DNA from: UBA4742 sp963734965
Lineage (GTDB): Bacteria; Actinomycetota; Acidimicrobiia; Acidimicrobiales; Acidimicrobilacustridaceae
DNA length: 64,000 bases
Reading direction: 5' to 3'
Assembly: GCA_963734965.1 (NCBI GenBank)
Contig: CAVTJK010000003.1
Coordinates: forward strand, 558,001-622,000
Below the pieces are notes generated by a model. That model worked only from the letters and a program-made list of their open reading frames with translations. It did no database searches and was not told where the DNA came from. This document shows, piece by piece, positions 58,334-64,000 of this stretch (position 1 is the stretch's first letter; every line of letters starts with the position of its first letter). A program made the translations under genes and the position numbers.

Positions 58334-59423
58334 GGCCGCGCGCCGCGATTCGCAGGTGGTCGGTGAGGTCGGCCAGCGAGCTGTGGCCGTTCACCCCGCT
58401 GGTCGACGGCATCACATAGACCGGCACGCCGGCCAACCGTCGGGGCTGCCAGCCGGCGACGGCGTCGCGCGCCATCGCCGCCCGCCAGCCGGCCAGGCCC
58501 ACGAAGCAGATGGCGCGAGGCGCGAGCCAGCCGACGAGTCGTTCGAGTCGGGCCATGCCCGTCCGGTACTCGGCTGAGGTCAGCCCGTCAGCCCGTGGCG
58601 TGGCCCGCTTGACCACGTCGGTCATCCCGACGCCGTGCGCGGTCAACGCATCGAGCGGGTCGCGCTCGTGGGTGACCAGCCCGGCCGCTACCGCGGCCGG
58701 CCAGAAGCGGTTGCCGGGTCGGGCGAAGGCGGTGCCCACGTCGGCCGAGTAGACGCTCGGGTTCAGGCCGGCGACGAGCAGGCCCATGTTCGGGCCCACC
58801 GTGTCGGCCAGCGTCCGTGCTCGTGTGGCCGACACGATCAGGATCGGGTCGCCGGCGCCTGGTTCGACCCGCTCGAGGCCGTCGACGACGAAGCCGGCTC
58901 CGGTCACCACGGCGACCAACAGGTCCTCGGGCCACCTCGCGTAGGAGCGACCTGCGAAGCGGTCACCTGGTGAGGAGCCGAACTCGAGATCACCGCCGAA
59001 CACCTGGAGCTCGAAAGGCGCGCCGATCCGTAGCGCGCGGTGGAGGTCGGCAAGTGCCATCGGCAGCTGGACCCGGGCCAAGTGGACGTAGCTGCGGACG
59101 GCCCAGGCGCCGGCCAGGGTCCGGCGGCCGAACGGGAGGGAAGCGAGATCGGCCTGGACCGGCGCCGCCCCCGTCGCCTCGTCACGAGTCATCTCGAGCA
59201 TGGCCCGCGCCGCATCGAGGGCGACGACCGTGCGACCTCGCGACCCACCCAGCGCCTCGAAGTACCAGCCCGGGCCGCAACCGAGGTCGACCACCGGACC
59301 CGGCGCGCCCAGCGCGTCGAGCCTCGCCGCGAACTGCTCGGCCCGAGCCTGCTGTTGTGGATGGCGTGAATCCCGCCATTCCTTCGCTCGGTGTTCGTAG
59401 ACCTCGACGGTCGCGCGGTCCAT
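58317..59423 (-). CDS. Fusion of SAM methyltransferase and mismatch-specific (Mug/TDG-type) uracil-DNA glycosylase
   Basis: 368 residues. The N-terminal part (about 40-200) is a class I methyltransferase: VVDLGCGPGW (45-53) is the SAM-binding loop and VALD (67-70) the acidic strand end. The C-terminal part (about 212-368) is Mug-like: GLNPS (219-223), ARPGNRFWPA (234-243), a helical middle and MPSTSGVNGHSS (338-349). Mug removes uracil or thymine from G mismatches. ATG 59423 lies behind a small gene that ends at 59432. The 3' end overlaps the convergent CocE gene by 17 bp. No frameshift is seen at the junction. The methyl acceptor is unknown. Confidence 0.88.
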   Translation of the reverse strand: MDRATVEVYEHRAKEWRDSRHPQQQARAEQFAARLDALGAPGPVVDLGCGPGWYFEALGGSRGRTVVALDAARAMLEMTRDEATGAAPVQADLASLPFGRRTLAGAWAVRSYVHLARVQLPMALADLHRALRIGAPFELQVFGGDLEFGSSPGDRFAGRSYARWPEDLLVAVVTGAGFVVDGLERVEPGAGDPILIVSATRARTLADTVGPNMGLLVAGLNPSVYSADVGTAFARPGNRFWPAAVAAGLVTHERDPLDALTAHGVGMTDVVKRATPRADGLTSAEYRTGMARLERLVGWLAPRAICFVGLAGWRAAMARDAVAGWQPRRLAGVPVYVMPSTSGVNGHSSLADLTDHLRIAARGPTSAL

Positions 59424-59431
59424 CGAGGTCG

Positions 59432-59704
59432 TCAGAGCAGCCGCAGCTGCTCGGTCCGCTCGGCCCACTCGGGCAGCGGCACCCACTGCAGCCCACCTCG
59501 CGGGCCGGCCACCCGGACCTCGATCAGCTCGACGGTGATGGCCCGCGCCGCTCCCTTGCGATCGCGGAGGCCGACGCTGCCGTCCTTCTCGCGCCTGGTG
59601 ACGACGGCGTCCTTCCAACGCTCGGTCTCTCGGCGCCGGAAGCGCACGCGGTCACCCGGGCGCAGGCCGAGGCGGGCCAGGGCGGGGTCAGCGCCATCGC
59701 TCAC
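59432..59704 (-). CDS. Small protein upstream of the methyltransferase-Mug fusion
   Basis: A 90-residue, Arg-rich protein with beta-strand features (LRPGDRVRFRRRETERWKDAVVT, then GSVGLRDRKGAARAITVELIEVRV). GTG 59704 overlaps the TGA of the upstream dehydrogenase gene and it ends nine nt before the fusion gene, so SDR, this protein and the fusion form one transcription unit. The first part could be a small nucleic-acid-binding barrel, which would suit the DNA repair partner; that is inference. Confidence 0.75.
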   Translation of the reverse strand: MSDGADPALARLGLRPGDRVRFRRRETERWKDAVVTRREKDGSVGLRDRKGAARAITVELIEVRVAGPRGGLQWVPLPEWAERTEQLRLL

Positions 59705-60510
59705 ATCTGGATCCCGAAGCGCGCTTGCAGTCGCCGCATGCCCGCCAGCCAGCGGTCGTAGTCCGACGCCTTGCGGCGGAAGTACTCGGCGACCTCGGGA
59801 TGGGGGAGGATCAGGAAGCGTTCGTCGCCCAGGCCCTCGATGACGGCGTCGGCGACCTGCACCGGGGTGAGCATGCCGTTGACGCCGGCCACGCCCCCGC
59901 TGTCGTCGCCGGTCGCCGAGCTGGCCCCCATGGTCATCTTCGACTCGACGGCCTGGGGGCACAGCGCCGAGACCTTCAGGCCCCGATCGCCGTAGGTGAC
60001 GGCGAGCCACTCGGCAAAGGAGAGGGCGGCGTGCTTGGTCACCGAGTAGGGCGCCGAGCCGATCTGGGTCAACAGCCCGGCCGCCGAGCAGGTGTTGAGC
60101 AGGTAGCCGCCGCCGCGCTCGAGCATGCGCGGCACCAGGTGGCGCGCCGCGTAGATGTGAGCCATGAGGTTCACGTCGATGATGCGCCGCCACTCGTCGT
60201 CGGGCAGCTCTTGGCCGCCGATCACGATGATCCCCGCGTTCGAGCAGAACAGGTCGATGGGTCCGAAGTCGGTCTCGGTGCGCTCGATGGTCGCGACCAG
60301 ATCGTCCTCGTTCGACACGTCGGCCCGCAGCGCGATGGCCGTCGTCGATCCGCCGGCGTTGATCTCGTCGGCCACCAGCGCGGCCCCGGCCTCGTCGTAG
60401 TCGACCGCGACGACGGCGCGTGCTCCCTCGGCGGCGAAGCGCCGGGCCAAGCCCCGCCCGATCCCGCTGGCGGCGCCGGTCACGACGACGATCTTCCCGT
60501 TGATCTCCAT
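59701..60510 (-). CDS. Short-chain dehydrogenase/reductase (SDR)
   Basis: A 269-residue Rossmann enzyme. VVTGAASGIGRGLARRF is the cofactor loop, ADVSNEDDL and CSNAGIIVIGG are the next landmarks, and NTCSAAGL with PYSVTKHAALSF gives the catalytic Ser and Tyr-x-x-x-Lys. Strand 2 ends in VAVDYDE; an Asp there favours NAD(H). AGGAGCGAG precedes ATG 60510. It leads the operon with the small protein and the methyltransferase-Mug fusion, though I see no metabolic reason for that link. Substrate unknown. Confidence 0.93.
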   Translation of the reverse strand: MEINGKIVVVTGAASGIGRGLARRFAAEGARAVVAVDYDEAGAALVADEINAGGSTTAIALRADVSNEDDLVATIERTETDFGPIDLFCSNAGIIVIGGQELPDDEWRRIIDVNLMAHIYAARHLVPRMLERGGGYLLNTCSAAGLLTQIGSAPYSVTKHAALSFAEWLAVTYGDRGLKVSALCPQAVESKMTMGASSATGDDSGGVAGVNGMLTPVQVADAVIEGLGDERFLILPHPEVAEYFRRKASDYDRWLAGMRRLQARFGIQM

Positions 60511-60537
60511 GGCTCGCTCCTGGTTCTCCGGCTCGGA

Positions 60538-61554
60538 CTAACCCTGGCCGACCGCGGCGCGCATGGTGGTCTCCACCACGGCCATGCGGTCGGGACCCCA
60601 CGGCAGTGGCATGAGCACGGGCACCTCGACCCCGGCGTCGACGTAGGCCTTGACCGTGTCGTTCACCGCGTCGGCGTCGCCCATCACGTCGATGGCGTCG
60701 ACGAAGCGGTCGCTCACGGCGCCGAGGGCCCCCTCGCGGTCCCCGTCGGCGTGGTGACCACGGATCGCGGCCACCTCGTCGGCGAACCCCGCCCGTTCGA
60801 AGTTGCGGGCGTAGGCGTCGACCACGGCGTAGGAGAACAGGTCACGGCGCGCCAGCTCGATGCCGTCGGCCCGATCGCAGACGCCGGCGTGCACATAGCT
60901 GTAGATCGTCGGAGGCTCGCCGCTGCGCCCGGCGGCGCCCTCGTTGACCCGGTCGACCGACCACGGGACGTGTGAGGCCGGCAGGTAGTTGAGCAGCACG
61001 CCGTCGGCCAGCTCGCCGGCCAGGCGGAGCATGCCCGGATTGAGCGCGCCGATCACGATCTTGGGTCGGCGCTCTCCCAATCGCACGCCGAGCCGGAACC
61101 GGCTCACCTGGTAGTAGTCACCGGCGAAGGAGACCGACTCGCCGCTGAGGCACTCGCGGAGCAGGGTCACGTACTCGCGCACCTGGGCCAGCGGGTGCTC
61201 GTGGTAGGGCGCACCGTGCCAGCGTTGGGTGACCACGGGCGACGAGATCCCGACGCCCAGGATGATGTCGTTGTCAGGATGCAGGGCCTGGAGGGTCGCG
61301 CCGGCCATCGCCACCAGGCCTGGCGTGCGCAGCTGGAGGGCGAGCACGCCCGTCCCGAGGCCCAACGTGGGGGCGACCGAGCCGGCCGCGGCCAGCACGG
61401 CGAAGGCCTCGGGACCCACGGTCTCGGCCGTCCAGAACGAGTCGTAGCCCAGATCCTCGGCTCGATGGGCCGTGGTGAGGGCGGCGTCGAGCCCGAGGGT
61501 CATCAGGCTGGCGTAGGTGACGCCCAGTCGAGAGGAGGCGGCGGATGAGCTCAT
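60538..61554 (-). CDS. Luciferase-like (LLM), probably F420-dependent oxidoreductase
   Basis: A 338-residue TIM-barrel LLM protein: AHRAEDLGYDSFWTAETVGPEAF at the N-terminus, APTLGLGTGVLALQLRTPGLVAM, DNDIILGVGISSPVVTQRW and RRPKIVIGALNPGMLRLAGELADG. The layout is that of the F420-linked actinobacterial subgroup, like the protein at 52576, but they are only distantly similar. TAGGGT (complement of 61562-61567) lies seven nt before ATG 61554. The substrate is unknown. Confidence 0.88.
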   Translation of the reverse strand: MSSSAASSRLGVTYASLMTLGLDAALTTAHRAEDLGYDSFWTAETVGPEAFAVLAAAGSVAPTLGLGTGVLALQLRTPGLVAMAGATLQALHPDNDIILGVGISSPVVTQRWHGAPYHEHPLAQVREYVTLLRECLSGESVSFAGDYYQVSRFRLGVRLGERRPKIVIGALNPGMLRLAGELADGVLLNYLPASHVPWSVDRVNEGAAGRSGEPPTIYSYVHAGVCDRADGIELARRDLFSYAVVDAYARNFERAGFADEVAAIRGHHADGDREGALGAVSDRFVDAIDVMGDADAVNDTVKAYVDAGVEVPVLMPLPWGPDRMAVVETTMRAAVGQG

Positions 61555-61636
61555 CCGGGTGACCCTACGCGCATCGAGGCGGGCGCCTGGTCACCGGGCG
61601 CAAAGTCGATGGCTCGTCCGCGGTGACGACATCCGG

Positions 61637-63113
61637 TCACTTGGGTCCGGAGCGATCGAGGGTGTAGTTGGCGCCGCTGCGCGCCGTCCCCACCCAGCTG
61701 ACCTGGGCCACGAGGTCACCGTCGCTCGCTCCGAAGCAGTCGTGGGACGCGAGGGTGGCCGAGGCCGGCCGTCCGTTCGTGCTGGTCGCCGAGTCGAGGA
61801 CCGTCTGACCGTTGAGGAGGGCGAGGCGCATGCTGACGCCGTCGGGCGCCGTCAACGTCACCCGGGTCCCGCCGTCGCAGAACAGGTGGGCACGCACCTT
61901 GACGGGCAACGGATAGCGGTCGACGTCCGTGGCCGGGACCAGGTTGGCGCTCAGGCGGCGATCGAGCGTCGCCCCGTTGAAGGGGTCGGGCGCGGCCTCG
62001 CACCCGTCGGCGGCGTCGGTGTTGTAGTCGGCGTGGCCGTCGATGCAGTGCTGGCCGTCGGTGAAGGCGGCCACTGGGCGGCCGCAGGGTTGGTAGGGGA
62101 GCGGCGATGCAGGCCACCGTGGTCGTCGTGCTGGGCGCCGCCGCGCTGGTCGTGGGGCTGCTGGTCGACTGGGTCGGTGGCGCAGCCACCTGCGCCGACT
62201 GGCGGCTGTGAGCGAAGGCAACGATCCCGGTCACGAGCAGCGCCACGGCCATGATGGCGGCGACGACCATCAGCACCGGCTCGAACCGTGAACGAGCCGA
62301 CCGGCCGACTCGTGTCGGACGGGCCAGGATCTGGGTGTCCCCGGCCGAACCCCGCGCCGCGGCCGCCGTCGGGCGGCGATCGGGGCGCTTGTCGACCATC
62401 TCGTCCAGCCGGCGACGCAGGTCACGCGGGACGCCGCGACCGATCGGCTCGACCTTCCCCTCGGCGGCGCGGTGCATGATCACGCGGGCGTCACCTCGAC
62501 CGAAGGGCGGCTCGCCCGTCGCCGCGAAGCGCAGCGTGGCGCCCATCGAGAAGACGTCGCTCGCGGCGGTGACACGTTCACCCCGGGCCTGCTCGGGGGC
62601 CATGTACTCGGGTGTGCCGATCACGACCTCGGCGGCGGTCAGACCCGACGTCGCCCCGCGCATGGTGGCGACCCCGAAGTCGGTGAGGTAGGCACGACCC
62701 GACGCGTCGAACAGCACGTTCGCCGGCTTGATGTCGCGGTGCACGATGCCGGCGCGGTGGGCGACGGCCAGCGCGCCGAGCAGCTCGTCGCCGAGGAAGG
62801 CAACGGTGGCCGCGGGCATCGGTCCGCTCGTGCGGACGTGGTCGGCCAACGTGCCGCCCGACAGGTAGGGCATCACGAGCACGAGGTCGTCGCCGTCGTC
62901 GATCACGTCGAGCAGCGCGACGATGTTGGGGTGGTCGAGCGTCTCGAGCACCTCGGCTTCGCGGCGGACGCGCTGGCGGGCTTGGTGCATCTCGATGTCG
63001 CTGCCGCGCAAAGCGAGTCGCTTCAGCGCGACGGGTCGGCCGGCCGGATCGACGGCCAGATCGACCACGCCCATGCCGCCGCGACCCAGTCGTTGCATGA
63101 GCGAGTAGGACAC
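61637..63113 (-). CDS. Transmembrane serine/threonine protein kinase with Cys-rich extracellular domain, one frameshift
   Basis: About 491 residues after correction. The kinase domain starts at once: QRLGRGGMGVVDLAVD (glycine loop), VALKRL (Lys), GIVHRDIKPANVLF (catalytic loop), YLTDFGVATM (DFG) and GTPEYMAPEQA. A membrane helix follows (LMVVAAIMAVALLVTGIVAF), then a Thr/Ser linker and an exported domain with CGRPVAAFTDGQHCIDGHADYNTDAADGCEAAPD-type cysteines (first motif: HCIDGHADYN). One extra base near 62100 separates the two frames. GTG 63113 is preferred over ATG 63173 because TAACCT is seven nt upstream. There are no PASTA repeats. The kinase probably senses something outside. Confidence 0.9.
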
Positions 63114-63440
63114 GGGCGACAGGTTATGAGGGCCCGGGCGGCGGCGATAGGGGGTGGGCGGCGGTGGCGACATGGCTGCGATCGGGATCGTCCTGACCCC
63201 TGGCTGAACACGCAGATCACAGGCATGAAACCGTCCTGTCACACGCCGTCGCTACAGTTGCGCCAGCAGGAACCGAAGGTAAGAGCAAGGACCACGATCG
63301 ACGATCGGCTGAAAACCCGCTGAAAACCGGCCGAAACCGGAACATCCCGGGTTGGATGTGCGGTTGAATGAACCAGTTGCCCCCGTAGCACCCGCACTGA
63401 TGCCACCACCACGGTGTCGCATCCCGAGATCGGAGACGTG

Positions 63441-63635
63441 ATGACCGACACGCACGAGCTGGACGTGATCAACGAGGCTCTGGCGATCATCGACAAGGGT
63501 CTCGGCGACATGTTGCATCGTGAACTGGTCTCGACCGACGAGGTCGCCGATCTCCTGTTGGATGTCCGGATGGTGCTCGCCACCGTCGAGCTGCCGGTCT
63601 CCGAGCTCGATGGCGCCGGAGCCGCCGCCAACTGA
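63441..63635 (+). CDS. Small acidic helical protein, unknown
   Basis: A 64-residue protein (MTDTHELDVINEALAIIDKG, then LGDMLHRELVSTDEVADLLLDVRMVLATV), strongly helical and amphipathic. CGGAGACG precedes ATG 63441. A GC hairpin (63639-63651, GGGCC/GGCCC) follows the stop. The composition supports a real gene, probably a small dimer. No family recognised. It converges with the acyltransferase gene. Confidence 0.7.
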   Translation: MTDTHELDVINEALAIIDKGLGDMLHRELVSTDEVADLLLDVRMVLATVELPVSELDGAGAAAN

Positions 63636-63668
63636 TCAGGGCCGACGGCCCGCTCGATTCGACGCGCC

Positions 63669-64000
63669 TCAGGTTCCGGCTGCGATGAGCTCGGCGAAGG
63701 ACTCGTCGATGGCGTCGCGCAGCCGGTCGGGCTCGTCGATCATGCCCGTGTCGATGTGCAGGCCGAGGTTGAGCATCCCGCGGTAGGACATCATCGTCAG
63801 GTTGAAGGCCGAGCCCGCCAACGGACCGACGGGGTAGGTCGCCTCGATGCGAGCCCCGGCGATGAACAGATCGAACGAGGCGGCCCGCAGGTTCGAGGTG
63901 GCGAAGTCGACCGTCTCGGCCTGCTGTCGCGCGATGCGCACCACGACCGAGGTGGGCAACAGGTTCACGAACCCGGCCAGGCCGGCGACCAACCCGATGG
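63669..64000 (-). CDS. WS/DGAT-type acyltransferase, C-terminal part (cut by window)
   Basis: Only the last ~110 residues are visible. VTYPVGPLAGSAFNLTMMSYRGMLNLGLHIDTGMIDEPDRL (landmarks: YPVGPLAG, FNLTMMSYRG and GLHIDTGMI) matches the C-terminal domain of wax ester synthase/diacylglycerol acyltransferases, and SFAELIAAGT closes the protein. The catalytic HHxxxDG motif would lie upstream outside the window. Such enzymes make triacylglycerol and wax esters for storage in actinobacteria. Confidence 0.85.
   Translation of the reverse strand, partial: IGLVAGLAGFVNLLPTSVVVRIARQQAETVDFATSNLRAASFDLFIAGARIEATYPVGPLAGSAFNLTMMSYRGMLNLGLHIDTGMIDEPDRLRDAIDESFAELIAAGT

Noticed and set aside
58610..58630. 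TTGACCACGTCGGTCA-like site as another member of the acyl-CoA operator family
   Set aside because: Spacing between half-sites is one base too long, the arms do not match fully, and it lies inside the coding sequence of the glycosylase domain.
1..64000. CRISPR array, tRNA, rRNA or insertion sequence
   Set aside because: I looked for regularly spaced repeats with unique spacers, T-loop GGTTCRANTCC signatures and transposase motifs, and found none convincing. The repeats present are contiguous tandem units.

Overview
The window reads as chromosomal DNA of a very GC-rich actinobacterium. A member of the Acidimicrobiia fits best, but I have not run a phylogenetic test. Pointers are coenzyme F420 biosynthesis (cofC) with two F420-type luciferase-like oxidoreductases, a mycothiol S-conjugate amidase, an actinobacterial ImuA'/ImuB/DnaE2 mutasome under LexA-type boxes, a WS/DGAT acyltransferase, acyl-CoA chemistry, an LPxTG-anchored protein, and many genes whose -10 box lies 6-9 nt before the start codon (leaderless mRNAs). 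I saw no phage, plasmid, IS element, CRISPR array, tRNA or rRNA.

Layout. 1-4.1 kb (-): serine hydrolase (cut by the window), pyrF, ankyrin protein, PhyH-type oxygenase and a TetR regulator. 4.1-6.1 kb (-): sigma factor, LCP protein and a small protein. 6.25-10.2 kb (+): giant secreted galactose-oxidase-like protein. 10.2-16.2 kb: PIG-L and cofC (-), diverging from gpsA, an unknown 643-aa protein and a class III cyclase (+). 16.3-22.4 kb: GH38 mannosidase (-), solute-binding lipoprotein (+), a SILSIGS-repeat protein (-), rnhB (+) and a 73-bp tandem repeat. 22.4-25.9 kb: acyl-CoA dehydrogenase, small proteins and a PLP decarboxylase. 26-37 kb: SOS mutasome imuA'-imuB and dnaE2, with lipoproteins, a PhyH oxygenase and a sterol-desaturase operon between them. 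37-46.5 kb: housekeeping and stress genes (DoxX, HAD, channel-like, LemA, PEBP, Mca, GNAT, ChbG, nuclease, thiolase). 47-51.7 kb: two tandem membrane proteins each joining YceI, cytochrome c and a copper type II monooxygenase. 51.8-64 kb: thioesterase, F420 oxidoreductases, TetR, AttH-like protein, LPxTG CocE hydrolase, methyltransferase-Mug fusion, SDR, Ser/Thr kinase, small protein and WS/DGAT (cut).

The items I find most unusual are the tandem YceI-cytochrome-monooxygenase pair, near-identical 105-bp repeats inserted in frame in dnaE2 that share a core with an intergenic repeat after rnhB, the methyltransferase-Mug fusion, the SILSIGS-repeat protein, and the radical-copper-oxidase-like protein bracketed by two copies of one module.

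Caution: ten genes carry clear single-base frameshifts (15 sites), some deletions and some insertions, in otherwise well conserved proteins. This looks like residual indel error in the assembly rather than mass gene decay. I annotate these as full-length genes and note each shift.
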